DNA of 64,000 bases from Narthecium ossifragum (Eukaryota > Streptophyta > Magnoliopsida > Dioscoreales > Nartheciaceae), in NCBI GenBank assembly GCA_963920575.1, contig OY986966.1, forward strand, positions 8,426,839 to 8,490,838. Direction: 5' to 3'. Of this stretch, positions 33,201 through 45,573 are shown piece by piece. Numbering within the stretch: position 1 is the stretch's first letter; each line of letters begins with the position of its first letter. The notes under the pieces were generated by a model. That model made no database searches and was not told the origin of the DNA. It saw only the letters and a program-made list of their open reading frames with translations. Position numbers and translations under genes: made by a program.

Positions 33201-36200
33201 CCGTTGGCACGCGCCGTGCCGGCAACCCACCGGTACGGTACGCGCCGCCGGTACGCGCCGTGCCGGACCGGTACGCGCCGGTGCCGGTCCAGATGAGTAA
33301 AATTCACTCGTTTTCAACCTCTTCAATTGACCAAATATAATCTCTTATACCAGAGTAGAGTGAAAACATATCAAAGTAGTATAATACAATACATGACACA
33401 TAATCAACAGTTCAATACATCTCTTATATGAGTACACACCAAGCTCTTTCTCAGACTAACCATAACATATTATATTAGGCTTATCAGTAACATCAGCAAT
33501 TAACGAAAAAATTAACATGAATAAGTCAAAAAAAAACTAAATAGCATCAGAAAGTAATATAATAACTAAAATAATTATTAACATAAAATTTTAAAATTTC
33601 ATATGATACATTTAATTATTACAAAGTTACCATTATTAGCTAAAAAACAATGCTAAAAACAATAATTATTAAATAAAAAAGCTACTAATTACCATCATTA
33701 AATAAAAAATAATATATTATATAAGGCTTTTCATTGATACATACCAATTTTTATTTTTAACTTGTTCCTGACTTGCTGACTATCTGGACAGCATGTCGTA
33801 CACAGATTAACCACCCGGCTCTAATTATCAAAAGCTACCATTATGTGAGCCACCCCTCATCTCTCTCCTCCCTCCTCCTCCTCCTCTCTCTCTCTCTCTC
33901 CTTCCTTTTCTTTCTCCCCAGGTGGCAGCTCCACTCCCGAGACCCTCCTCTTTTTTTCTCCCGAGCGGCTCCTCCTCTTTTTTTTCTCCCGAGCGGCTCC
34001 TCCACTCCCGGCTCCTCCTCTTTTTTTTTCTCCCGAGCGGCTCCTCCTCTCCTCCCCACGCGGCTCCTCCTCGCCTTGGCCTCGGCCTCCGGCCTCCGGC
34101 CCCTCGCCTCCGCCTCGGCCTCCGGCCCCTCCCCTCCGCCTCGTGCTCCCCCCTCGCCCCCGCCTCGTGCTCCCCCCCCTCGGTTCTTCCCCTCTCTCTT
34201 TCTCTCCTCTTTCCCTCTCCCGGCACATCTCCGGCACCCCCCCGATACCGTATGTATCGCCCGACACATCTCCGGCACCCCCCCCCGATACCGATTCGGG
34301 GGGGTTTTTTGCCCCGGTTAGCAGCCGGTTCGGTACATACCGGGCGGCACGGACATGTGCCGTCCGGTATGGAAATCCTTACTCGTGATTACAAGCTGCA
34401 CACCCATCAAATATCTAGGTTCTCTGGTTAAATGTTGCCCAATTTGGGCTCATTGTCACTAGCTTTTCCATATTGAAACATTCTAAATCTAAATCGGGTC
34501 AAAAGGGGGGACAATACAAGAGCTGACTCTTTACTTATGGCTTGCTCATCCAGCTAAGCAACCAGCAGAGTCAAGGGCATAGTAAGTGAGAATCTAGCTT
34601 ATACCACCTACATTGAAAGAATCTCAAGAGTCCTGATTCTCACACACCAACCAAGTCTACTCCTTCATTGGAGTGTACCTACATCGTGCCCTATAACCAG
34701 TTATGTAAGATTTCCAATTGCAATCGGTCATTGGTTTTTCCTCCAGAAAGGGAAAACTGTTCTTGAAATCAACCTTAGAGTGACAAGTCAAAAGCTTTTG
34801 CGCTTAAATCTTCCCCACAAAGTTAGCATATCTATTAATCACGAAAAAAGTAAAGCCACCTAATTGTAGTGGTTATATGTGATGAACTAGGCTACCTCTA
34901 AGTCTCAATTTGTCCTTCTAAGATAAAAAACTGAGATACATTATCACTAATATGTCACCTATACATTGGGTCTTCATCAAGATTCAGTATGGATCAAACA
35001 TAGTCGCCTTCCTTTCACCAAACAATAAAAAGGCATGAGATTATGTTCAGTTATTTGATCAATATATAACCCAATCAGACAATATGATGTCGGCATAGGA
35101 TTGGTGAACCACATAGTCTTAAAGCAAACTAGGGAACCTTTCATAATTGCCACACAATGTGACAACTCTAATAGCCAAAGCACTCTGAGAGAAATGAACG
35201 AATTAAAACTGACCATCTTGCCATTTATGAATCATGAAAATTCCAAAACAATTGAGATGTTGCAAGAGAGTGGGGTTTCCATAAGCCAAAAGTCTTATTG
35301 GCAAGTAAAATCCTAACATGGTGGCTCAACAGTATAGCTGCAGCGTGTGCACGTTTGAAAAATAACCTTCGGATTTTTGCAAATAGCCCCTGATCTTATG
35401 CTTAAATTGCAAATATATTGCTGCACTATTAATATTTGCATCCCGCGCCTCTCGTTGTTAATCTCAATTACCAAAAACCCCTTGTCATTAATCACCCTTG
35501 AATTCCAAACGGAAAATTAACCATACTAACTAGTTAGTTTAACCACCCCATATAAATAATGAAATTGCCCTTAATTTAAGTAAATGATTCTTTTTCCCGC
35601 AAATAAGCCCCTACATGATCATTAAACTGCAGATATCCTCTTTCTTCATTGGTATTTGATTTTAGCTCTTCTCTTATTTGTTTATATTGCTAATAACCAC
35701 TTTGCCATTAACTTAAATCTTTTTTAACAGATTTTTGTCAATTCACAAACAAGATAAAAATGAAATTATCTGGAGATATTTTTGAAGTAGTTGCACATGG
35801 AGTAACTGTCATAGTTTCTTAATCAAATAAAGGAGGCCATATCCAAATATAAATAAAAGTAGGGATGGGGGATTTTGCAACATAGTAATTATGTGTTGGG
35901 GACCTTGGGGTACTTGCAATAAGTACAGTTTTGGGATTTCACACATAATTTAACGGAAATTCCAAATGTAGTCTTTAAGCTAGCAAGAGAATTAATCCAG
36001 GGGTTATTTCAACCTATATGAATAATGGAGGGATTGGGTTGCAGATATCAATAAACCGGAGGTTTATCAGCATTATAGCCATCAAATAGGCTTTGCAAAA
36101 AAAAAAAAAACACAACCTTTACAACCAAACTGGGTGCAATAGACTAGACAAAAGGAAAAATGGTACTACGTGCTAGTAAGACTATAGTTGCACAAAAGTT

Positions 36201-39200
36201 AGCAAGCAATTGCTGCAATCAAAATAAGAAAACAGAGCAAGATGAAGAAAAAGAAGGAAAGGAAGGAGGCGAAAAAGAGAGAGAGGACGAAGAACAAAAA
36301 AACGAAGAGGAAGAGGAAGAAGGTGAAGGAGGAAGGTGAACAACGAAAGAGGAAAAAGACAACGAAATACAAAGAAAATAATACATACTCTGAAGCTTGG
36401 ATATTATATTTTAATCAACTAAACAAGAAGCCATGAATGATAAAATTACAAAGCAGGAAATACTCAAGAAACAATTAGAATAACCACAAATAATAAGCTA
36501 AGAAAGCTGGAGTACCTGAACACGTGATGGCACAAGATAATCTCGTGCACCTTCAGGCGTGGAGCGGGATAACATTGGAGTCTCAATCTATTCAAAAAAC
36601 CAATACATTCAGGAAAAAGTTAAGCATAAATGAAAATAATGACACAGGTTCAGTTTTAATTGTGAAATCAGCTTCAACGACCACTATTAAAAGCAACGAT
36701 AACAAGACATGTCGCTCTGCAGGTAGCGGTGTAAGTGGTTAACGCAGCATCCATATCTAGCACTCATAGTCCAAACTTATTGCCAAATAGTGTAACCTAA
36801 AATTGGCTTCTTTCTTACTGACTGGACTAAATGCAGTCAATCCAAAGTTCCATACAAGAGGATAAGGCTCAAACCAAGTAGAACAAATTGGCAAAGTAGT
36901 CCTTTTCAATGAATCAGAAAGTGATAGTTCACGATTACCATATAAATTGATCAACTGATCAAGGCATATAAATTGCTGAAGTCATTATTTATCAAGGTTT
37001 ATATAATGCAGGATCATAGACAGATCATAAGCAAAGAAAATCAATGAAGAAATAAGAAATAACACGTATACTTTAAAGATGCAGTCACAAGCCGGATAAT
37101 CTCCTCAAGTGCATTCATATATACATGAAAAATCATTCAGGCATAACCATAAGCTAACATCACATCTTACAACACCCAAAACAAAAACACTACAAAAATT
37201 TGTGGATATACATTTCACTAAAGGCTGTAATCCTTGAAGCAGAAAAATAAAACCATCGCTGGAATCAGAAAACAATAAATGCATCGCCCCATTGCCATGA
37301 AAAATAAACCACAAATAATAGCATAGAAGCATGAAAGTCTGATGCATATAAGCAACATAGAATTTTATCTAATCGTTTTAACAAAACTACTATAAGGAGG
37401 AAAAGAAATTCAGCCAAAACTATAATTTAAACAACTCTGTTACCAGATAGAAAAGGGGACAAGGAATCATAAAGCTAAACTGAAGTCAACAGATAGGCTT
37501 CATGTCTATGGTTCTTGATATATTGGCACTGCCTAAGAAAGACCAATGCCTGATCATATTGCACATATTAAATTATATCATGTACAATAAATCATGAGCA
37601 GTTTTTTTTTTAATGCAAAACCTACATGCAGCCTAGATTTTGTTTCTGCCTGCCTATGGATTACGCCTATTATTGGTCCCTTTGCAAGACCATGTACATT
37701 TTTAAGGTCCTTAAACAGTCCACCTATGAAGTTACAGACGCCCATTAGTTATACACCATTCAACAAGGCAATCAGACACAAGCTTTTAGGTAGACAGTCT
37801 AATGATCTAAACACATCTGTTATAAGTTATACGGTTGAAATATTCTACATGCATCTGTGGTTTATTCTCTTTTCCTATGGTCTATGCTTGGTTGAAACTG
37901 CACTAATGTGACCAATCACTTGCACCACAAAATCATCTTAAATGACCATGACAATTGGTATTTCCCGCATGGAACCAACTTGTGGCAAGCACAACCTGGT
38001 CTAAAAATGACACCTTTGCAACCATTTTAGCCAATTCATAAACCTAACACATTCTCAACCAATTCACTAGAACCGCTATCCTGCAATTTGAATTAGCAAT
38101 GTAGTAATTAGTAAGGAAACAACTGTGTAAATGAATGGAACAATACCTCGACAAAATCATGTTTATCCTCCAAATACCGGCGGATGAGCTTGACCACCTT
38201 ATGCCGCAACCTCAAATTAGATTGCATCTGTACCCGACGCAAATCAAGGATCCGATATCTAGATGTGTAAAGGCTTCTTTAAATTATGGAAAAATAACTT
38301 ATAAAATATGCATTAGTAAGAGATCATTGATTAGGGTCAAGAAGCAAGTAAAAGCAGTGGCAGACTCAAAAACAGTTTCTTCCAACTCTAACTAAGCAAG
38401 AAAATTCAGGTCAACAAAAGCAAAAAGTACATAAGTAAACTGATGCAATAAAAACTAAGTGACAGTGGACACCTATAAGAAGTTGTCATAACAAAATATC
38501 TTAATCCTACTTCGGATACAGGAGAGAACTTAAAAGAGATGGCTTATTAGAAAAACATTCCATATCAAAATGATACAGTCTAGCTTTATTGTGCATGAAA
38601 AGACATAAAAGATATTAATTTCTCAGCAAATGTTCTCAATAGCAAAGAAATGCTACTGAGAAGAGCTAAACAAAAAAAAAGCAAGTAAAAATTATCATGT
38701 AATAGCAAAATTAGGAAACACTAACTAGAAAACAGCGATATGGCACCACTATAGAATTCACCATAGCATTACAATAGCTTTTTTTGGTCATCTATTGCCA
38801 AAGCTTAGATGTCACACTAAGAATGTTTCTTTTTCCTGTAGAAGCAAACCAGGAAATCATAGTTCATAAAAAATAAGGCAAGGATGAGCAGAGTTTTTAA
38901 TAGGCCAAGGGTATGCACTATATATCTTTATCTTACAACCACACAGCACTGTCTTTTCAAACTAGCCAGTTAAGTACTCAATCTAGTTTTTATCTTATAC
39001 AACCTATTCATCCACATGGATTACTCCTACAATGACATGGCGTCCAAATATAGAACTACGATAATCGAGAAACAGAATCCCTATAAAACTGAGTCAAACA
39101 AACCAAAATTGAGTGCAGTTTTGATGGACACCCCCATGAGAAGCAAGAAGGAACTTCTAGAAGATGACATTGTCAAATCAAATTTCCACCAATCCCTAAC

Positions 39201-41462
39201 TGACACTAAGATAGCTAGAATTTTCTGTACATTTCAATATATCTCCATAACATTAAACTCGATATTCAACAAATCTCAATATTTCCACTACACTGTATAT
39301 TTGTTAGTCTAGAGCAAAATCCATGCTAAGCATTAAGGATATTCACCATGGTTTGATGCCCTAACATAATGTCCACATATAAAACAACAGAAGCCCCTTT
39401 CAATCTGGTATTATGTGCTACATCTGGTGCTTTATTCCACACGACAATAATTTGACGCAATCTACATATAGCTGACAAAGAGCAGTTGGTTCAACATGTG
39501 ATGCTGAAACCATAAGGTATGTCAAATCCAGAATAGATGGCATAGGAATGTGCTTAATCATAATAGCAAGCTTCAAAGTCAACTAACCCAACTAACAGTT
39601 TTAGTTGGAATATTGTTGCTCGAACATGTCACTTAGGGTAAACAGCAAGCTATCTTCCATATCGCATGTTACAGTAAGAATCCTCAATCATGAGATAGCA
39701 AAGTCATTCTATTGCTAGGATATAAAAATAGCTAAAAGCTTTTAAACAAAAGGAATAACAACTATACCAATCGAAACAGAATTAACAACATACCTCAAAC
39801 GGATCTCCTCTGTGACAACATCTTTCACATCATCTGAAATTGTAACAGGAAATGGCAATGCACGATTTACAGCATTAAGTACAAGAATCTGCTCTGCCAC
39901 AACCTGAGACAAAGGAAATAACACGAACATAGTTACGATCATACAGTGCAAGTAAATAGCAAAAAAAACAAACTAATCACAAATTCAAGTCCCTGAATAT
40001 CTCACTCAAGAAAACTCGACACTGCTATTCAAGTCAAAATTTCTCTAAGCATCAGCGCAAGATTTAATCCTAACTGATAACTAAATTCACGGAGCATACA
40101 ACTGGTCCTATTCCATCAAGTATTATGGCCAAGTGCAAGCTAATCAGTGGATATCACCAAGCATCTACGATGTTCGAATTTTGAAGTTCTTTATTGTCAG
40201 AGAAGAATTCACAACGCAATCATCAGAACTAGACAAAAAGGCTTAGCATGGCAACATTTATGGCTATGGTTTAAAAATAAACTGAAGGAAAAGCAATAAC
40301 ATGGTTTTTAAGTGCTGATCACCCCTGCCCATGCCAATAGAGAACTCGCAATGGCACACTGAGTGTTGGCCTGGACCCAGTGGCACTTAGTACCATGAGC
40401 GAGTTTAAAACCTAATAAAGCAATAGTTTTTCACCAAAGTGGCATAAGCTACTTCTCATTGGTGCAGTCACGTTTTTCTGTCATAGACAATCATGCCATG
40501 TTAGGAGCAAATGATACATTCAAGAGCAACATCATAATTGACCAACCAAGAATTATTTCTCTTTGTCAAAAGAATCCAAGAATGGGCAAAGTCCACTTCG
40601 ATATCCATGGGCTAAGTTCTTCGTCAAGAGGCTTCAAGAATGGGCAAACTTCACTTCGAAATTCACTGGCTAAGTTCTTTGTCAAAAGGATTCAAGAATG
40701 GCAAAGTGTGCCTAAATATCCACTGGCTAAGTTCTTTGTCAAAAGGTCTCAATAATGGCCAAAGTCCACAAAGTTGGTTTTCCAAAGAATCAATAATGGG
40801 CAAAGTCCAATTCGATGGCCACTGGCAAAGTATATACTCTTATGCATTTCAATCATAATGATATCTACAATTAAGTAAACTAATGATACCTCTATAGCAC
40901 CAGTATTCATCTTCTTGTTCACAGACTCATTCGGCCGCGCTCGAACCGTCCCCTCCACAGCAACCACGTACTCGACCCTCAACTTGTTCGCCGTAGAATA
41001 AGCTTCTAGGAACTCATCAGGGAGCGTCGTGATCTATGAACAATTCCCATTGAAGAAAATAAACCAATATAAGACTCCACATTGCGAGAACGAACAAGAC
41101 CAAACCTGGACAATCCCAGAGCTATCCCTGAGGTTAAGAAAGGTCAGTCCGCCATGGACCCGATGGAACGCCACCCACCCACAGAGCCGGACGCGCCTCC
41201 CGACGTCCTCCAGCCCTAGCTCGCCGCACGCCGCCGTTCTTGAGACCCACTGCAAAGAGGTCTTTGGCGAGACCTCGGGGTTGGGTAGGGTTTCGAAAGT
41301 AGGAGTTAAAGGTGGAGAGGGAGAAGTCGAGGAGCAGGAGGAGGCAAGAGAGGGGAGGAGTCTTCTACTTGGGATTAGAGAGCGGAGGTTGCGTGGGAAG
41401 CACGCGAAGCGCTGGGATAGGCGGGTGCAGAGTAACGGCGAGGCCCGGATAAGGGAAGCCAT
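27210..41462 (-). CDS. Aspartate--tRNA ligase, chloroplastic/mitochondrial (bacterial-type AspRS), 3' end missing
   Basis: Charges tRNA-Asp with aspartate, using ATP, in plastids and mitochondria. Fifteen exons on the minus strand join in frame with GT-AG borders: 41462-41106, 41033-40890, 39903-39794, 38258-38147, 36587-36516, 32856-32765, 32563-32443, 32342-32220, 31767-31572, 31475-31288, 30192-30121, 29016-28918, 28118-28038, 27497-27440, 27320-27210. They give 645 codons; the last 20 or so lie in the gap. Residues 1 to about 60 are Arg/Ser/Pro-rich, a likely transit peptide. Next comes the OB-fold anticodon domain ([20 protein letters not shown]). The catalytic core shows [20 protein letters not shown], motif 2 with [19 protein letters not shown], the bacterial GAD insert ([10 protein letters not shown] to about residue 505), and motif 3 [12 protein letters not shown]. 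All key residues seen are intact. The start is the first Met of the exon 1 frame. Introns hold a MITE, a hAT and tandem repeats. Very likely functional. Confidence 0.95.
29428..29655. mobile_element. Tourist-like MITE in an AspRS intron
   Basis: 228 bp, ends GGACGGATTTGG and (inverted) GGGCGTGTTTGG, 3-bp TSD TAA (29425-29427, 29656-29658). Rich in GCGGATTCCG-type palindromic pieces. Lies in the intron between exons at 28918-29016 and 30121-30192, at a distance from both splice sites. Confidence 0.75.
33187..34381. mobile_element. Non-autonomous hAT element in the large AspRS intron
   Basis: Perfect 8-bp TSD CTCGTGAT (33179-33186 and 34382-34389). Ends CAAGGATTGCCGTGCCG and (inverted) TAAGGATTTCCATACCGG. 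Subterminal GC-rich repeats of GGTACGCGCCG / CCGGTAC type at the left and CCGGTAT/CGGCAC type at the right. The CT-rich interior (33850-34220) makes long spurious ORFs on both strands. No transposase. A different hAT family from the TAGGGGTGGC type elsewhere in the window. Confidence 0.87.
34390..36515. other. AspRS intron DNA, left of exon 36516-36587
   Basis: AT-rich intron. 35340-36080 holds text such as GCAAATAGCCCC and GGGGTTATTTCAACC that may be an old degenerate element, but I found no matching ends or TSD. 36241-36340 is a GA-rich purine tract giving a spurious Lys/Glu ORF. Confidence 0.4.
40573..40830. repeat. Tandem repeats of about 60-67 bp in an AspRS intron
   Basis: About four diverged copies of a unit containing CAAGAATGGGCAAAGTCC, CACTGGCTAAGTTCTTTGTC and AAAAGG. 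Located in the intron between exons 39794-39903 and 40890-41033. Confidence 0.8.
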
Positions 41463-42090
41463 GGCCGCCGGAATTGGGGACGAAGGTCGCGAACGTCGAG
41501 CGGCTCACCGTAGTTCCAACGGGCGGATTACGGAGGCCTATCTTGGGAAGCATGACCCTATGGGCTGGACTATGAGCTCTCGATTGGTTTTGGGCTCCGA
41601 GCTGGTGAAGGCAGGCCTAGGCCTCAATTGAGCTCGCACCCATCCAATGGTCCACCAAGTCATATGCCCAATGTACTGCTGACTTCTACAAATTCGTCAA
41701 ATTATCGGACATGCACATCATCCCACCATAAGCCATGTTTGTTTTTCCACGTCAAATATGCTTCGTACATAATATCCCCCACCCTGGCACCCCATGAGCA
41801 GCTCAAAATCGTGATCTCCACATCAGAGCGTTCGGTATTTTAGTCATCTAATGCTCCTTCAAGCTTTAATTATTTAGTATATAGAATCACCCCATATAGC
41901 AGGACTTGAACTTCACATCTCCTATTCCTAGCCACAAGAGGCTGAGGGATGAAACACAGTTCTTCCTACCAGCCAATGACATGTCACTTGGCAAATCCCT
42001 AGATGCACTTCAAAAAAAAAAGTCCAAAACATTCTCATAATTAAACAAGTTATGGAAGATAGTGCTTTGCAGCACAAGAAAAAACAGTAA
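41463..42090. other. Upstream region of AspRS
   Basis: 5' side of the minus-strand AspRS gene. No clear TATA box on the minus strand within the first 150 bp, as is common for housekeeping genes. No other gene seen before the LTR element at 42091. Confidence 0.45.
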
Positions 42091-42579
42091 TGATAGGAAC
42101 CCAGTAGTGGGTCGAGCCAGAGGGCCGAGCCACGTCATGAGTAGTTTGGAGTCATGTCGTAGGATAAGTCAGTCATATTTGTATTAGTCAATTAGGAGTT
42201 GTGATTGAGTCAAGTGTAGTTATGATTGATTTAGGTTGGGTGTGAGCCCAAGTCAGTTGTTAGTCGGGTTGGATATGAGCCATTCGTTAGACGGCTACAC
42301 ATCCAACGACTATGATGTTATCTAGGTATTTGAGAGTCCTAGGGTTTCTATATGCCTCTCTATAAATAGGAGGCAAGAGTCTGTAGTCAGGCATCCAGAG
42401 AAATAAGAAAAGTGTTAGGGGTTTATCCAGCCATCAATTGGGTACAAGGGGTCTTCTTCCAGCCATCAAGTGGGAGAGGGGCGTCCTCGGGCCTTCAATC
42501 GAGGATTTATCTTCACCACCTCCATCTTCTACCTCCTACCCATAACCCGGTGAGATCTCCCAGATCTAAGATCTCATCA
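42091..42579 (+). repeat. 5' LTR
   Basis: 489 bp with a TATA box TATAAATA at 42361-42368. Differs from the 3' LTR at three sites only (in the TTTAGGTTGG, GTCCTCGGG and CTAAGATC contexts). Confidence 0.92.
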
Positions 42580-42581
42580 AT

Positions 42582-42594
42582 TGGTATCAGAGCC
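42582..42594 (+). promoter_or_regulatory. Primer-binding site (initiator tRNA-Met type)
   Basis: TGGTATCAGAGCC, two bases after the 5' LTR end; complementary to the 3' end of plant initiator methionine tRNA. Confidence 0.9.
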
Positions 42595-42609
42595 TTGGTT
42601 CTCGACACC

Positions 42610-42876
42610 ATGGCATATTTAAGAGAAGAAAAGCGGTTACAGGCGTTGGAACGTGGGTCAGAAGATATCAAAGAGACCCTCGTAGACCTATGGGTGTCAG
42701 CACAAAAAACAACCACCATGTTTGAAGAGCGTCATGAAGTCATGGAGACTAAATTCAACAGTTTGGAAGGGGTCATACGAGACATGGCACGAGACTTGGG
42801 CAATCAAATTGCAACCCTGGCAGCTAGGATTGGTGGCGCAGCAGGAGAGTCCTTGGCGAACCCTAAAACCAGGTAA
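42610..42876 (+). CDS. Gag-like N-terminal coiled-coil protein of the LARD-like element
   Basis: 88 residues starting at the first ATG after the primer-binding site (MAYLREEKRLQALE). The heptad-like KRLQALERGSEDIKETL and FNSLEGVIRDMARDLGNQI segments suggest a coiled coil, as at the start of many plant Ty3 Gag proteins. It stops before any capsid or zinc knuckle. It may help packaging in trans or simply be a remnant. A longer ORF (from 42412) starts inside the LTR and is less likely. Confidence 0.5.
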   Translation: MAYLREEKRLQALERGSEDIKETLVDLWVSAQKTTTMFEERHEVMETKFNSLEGVIRDMARDLGNQIATLAARIGGAAGESLANPKTR

Positions 42877-43189
42877 ATCCTGATCCTCCATCAACCCTCT
42901 CATTAGATCCATACCCTCGATTTTCTCAAACCCTGCGGCCGTCCTTTTCCCTTATTAATCCTAACCCAACATCCACCATTAGATCAAATCTCTCCTCTAA
43001 TCATGACCATCCACTAATTAATCTTCCTATATCACCACATGATCACAGCCCTTCATCACCTTTACGTAAACCCTTCTCATCCCCACCGTTGGATCAAGTA
43101 CCGCGCATCAGATCCAACTCACCCACGTCATCCCCTATTCTCTCTCCTTCCACTCGCTATCTCTCCCCCAACCCCAAGACCGCCTCTCA

Positions 43190-43480
43190 CCCGAGTTCCT
43201 CTCCATCATCCCCGTCGAGCCGGGATGGGTCAACGCCCACCTCGTCTCCCTCATCCCTGTCGACGCCAACCTCCTGGTCGACGCTCACCTCATCTCCCTC
43301 ATCTCCGTCGAGCAAGGGTCGGTCAACGCCCACATCCTCTCCCTCATCCCCGTCGACTCCCACCTCGTCTCCCTCATCTCCGTCGAGCAGGGGTCGGTCA
43401 ACGGCCACCTCCTCTCCCTCATCCCCGTCGACGCCCACCTCCTCTTCCCCGTTCCCGTCGACGACCACCTCCAGCTCCAC
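43190..43480 (+). repeat. Low-complexity tandem repeats in the LARD-like interior
   Basis: Repeats of CTCCCTCATC(C/T)CCGTCGA with CAACGCCCACCTC, in units of about 30 and 60-70 bp. They give Ser/Pro/Thr-rich frames on the plus strand and Asp/Glu/Gly-rich frames on the minus strand. None looks like a protein domain. Confidence 0.8.
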
Positions 43481-44689
43481 CTCGTCACCAACGATCCCAT
43501 CTTCCTCATCTCTCTCACCGGCGCCCCCTTCTCCTTCCTACTTCGGCGTCTCCATCTCCCGCGCCGGAACTCCGCCGACACCGATCTCACCAAGACCTCC
43601 GCTACCGACACCGACCTCACCAAGACCTCCGCTACCTTCTGCCTCCTCTCCATCTGATCTCCGGTCAAGCCGCCAAGCTACGCTTCCCCACTCCACCTCG
43701 TCGGATCCTCGCGGCTGCAAGCACCCAAGCTCCGCCGCACCGCCCCTCTCTACTCCCTCACCAAAGGCTCTGCTCCCTCCCGATCCCGACGGGCCAAGAT
43801 CGACAACGACCCCTTCCCGGTTCCACTTCCTCCCGAGGTCGCCGCCGCCTCTCCAACCAGGAAGACCTCCTCCCTACTCCGCCGGCCTCGCCAGAAGCCA
43901 TCATCGGCCGATCTCGCCAACGCCTTCGCCGGCCACGTTTCACCTGAGCACTGCCGACGACGACGTCGATCCGCAGTCCACAGTTCATCCCCGTCGCCAA
44001 CCGGGGCACCCCGCGCCATCTACGATCCAGATCCCTGCTGGCCAAGCCTCACCCACGACCTCCTCACCTCGCCGGTCATCGCTTCTCCGATCAGTGTCAA
44101 CCACGCCGAAGTCCGCAGCCCCATCTCCGAGCGCCGCAGCCACCGGCCACGGCCAACTCCGTCAGGGACCTCTTCGTCACCCTCGACAATCTCCACGTTG
44201 CCGTTCACGCTGACATCGCATCCGTCTAAGGGCTTTCCCGAAGCCCCCAGGGCCGAGCTCGCCCCGGATTGAGGCCCTGATTGTCGGACCCCCACTCCGG
44301 CGACCCTGCTTCTGCCGTTCCTCCTTGCTGAAGAACCCCAGCTATGGGCCTCCGATCTGGGGCTGTTCACATCCATCGGAAGAGCCAGGAGAAGCTGGAG
44401 TCCTTCCAGCCACCGCCTCGACGGATTCCAACCACCGACAAGCCATGGATCGCCACCGACGATCGTCTCTACCCAAGCTTTGCTGGCGCCGTCCTCCTCC
44501 AGATCCGCCACCGCCGTTGTCCTCCGGCGCGATCAAGACCGTTGGATGGCCGCCCGTGCCTCCGGCGACCTTCCCTCCACCGTCTCCGACGTCCGACGAG
44601 CTTCCCTCACAGGCGATCGGACTCCGACCACTCACAGCCGCTGGATTGTTTCTTTCCTTTATGAAGCTTCTTCCTCAGGCATTGGACAG

Positions 44690-45330
44690 ATCTCAACCGT
44701 CCAAGATGATCAGATCAAATCCCCTATGTCTGAACCCGATCCAACTCGGACTCAGCCTCACAGATTTGATCGAGTCAGATTCAGATCAAGCTACACTTGA
44801 TCTCAAGGCGAATCTTGACCGTACAGCTCTGATCAGATCAGATCCCAGCAAGCTCCATCTGATTAGGCTCAACCCCGGTCACACAGATTTGATCGAGCTC
44901 AATCCCAACCATCCAAGCTCAACAAGGTTGGACTGTACCAGCCAGAACCAATCAAGCCCAGACTTGGACCAGGTCAGACTGAGTCATATTCAATTGGGTT
45001 CAGCTAGACCCAATCCAGCCAAATCAGATTTCAACAGATTAGATCTAGCCAGAGTCAGACTCAAATGTCCGGAATTGGTCGAGTCAGATCCGGACCAGTT
45101 AGGTTCACCCAAATTTGGTTACACTAACCAGATCCGATCAAGCCCAGGTCCAGGCCAGTTCAGGCTAAGTCAGATTAGATTGGATTCAGTCAGATTCGGT
45201 CTGGTCAGATTTGATCCAAGCCAGTCCAGCTCCATCACGCCCAACCAATCAGACTTGACCAAGCTTGATTTCAGACCTCAGCCAGATCAGACCAGATTTC
45301 AGACGATCTCAGCCTTCCAAACAGTGTGCA
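44690..45330 (+). repeat. CAGATC/GATCAAG-rich repetitive tract in the LARD-like interior
   Basis: Dense short repeats of AGATTTGATCGAG, CAGATCAGAT and CAAGCCCAG type. The overlapping 421-codon frame (44325-45590) is mostly this repeat translated (Ser/Asp/Leu/Pro-rich); only its last 40 residues look like retroelement protein. Confidence 0.6.
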
Positions 45331-45573
45331 ACAAGCTCCAGCCGTCTGATCAAATTAATATTGGATCCAACTGTTTTGATTCTCGATTTGAGTCGGTTCA
45401 TGCACCTGGAAGCAATGAGGACTATATAATCTACTCGATACTTTATCCAACAGCCACCCAAATCATTTTTCATCCGGGAGGATTCGACACGGCGCAACTG
45501 AATCGACCAACAAGGCCACCAGATGACAACGAACTCGACCTTGAGGACAAGGTCGATTTCAAGGGGTGGAGAA

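Noticed and set aside
33773..34431. Several long ORFs on both strands (Pro/Ser/Leu-rich and Arg/Glu/Gly-rich)
   Set aside because: Caused by the CT-rich interior of a non-coding hAT element within an intron.
35330..36085. Possible further DNA transposon in the AspRS intron
   Set aside because: The two sides have vaguely similar A/T-rich wording, but I found no convincing TIR or TSD.
36242..36436. Lys/Glu-rich ORF in an AspRS intron
   Set aside because: Purine-rich simple sequence, not a nuclear protein gene.
43089..44213. 374-codon Ser/Pro/Thr-rich ORF
   Set aside because: Low-complexity repeats inside the LARD-like element; overlapping frames are equally long and no domain is visible.
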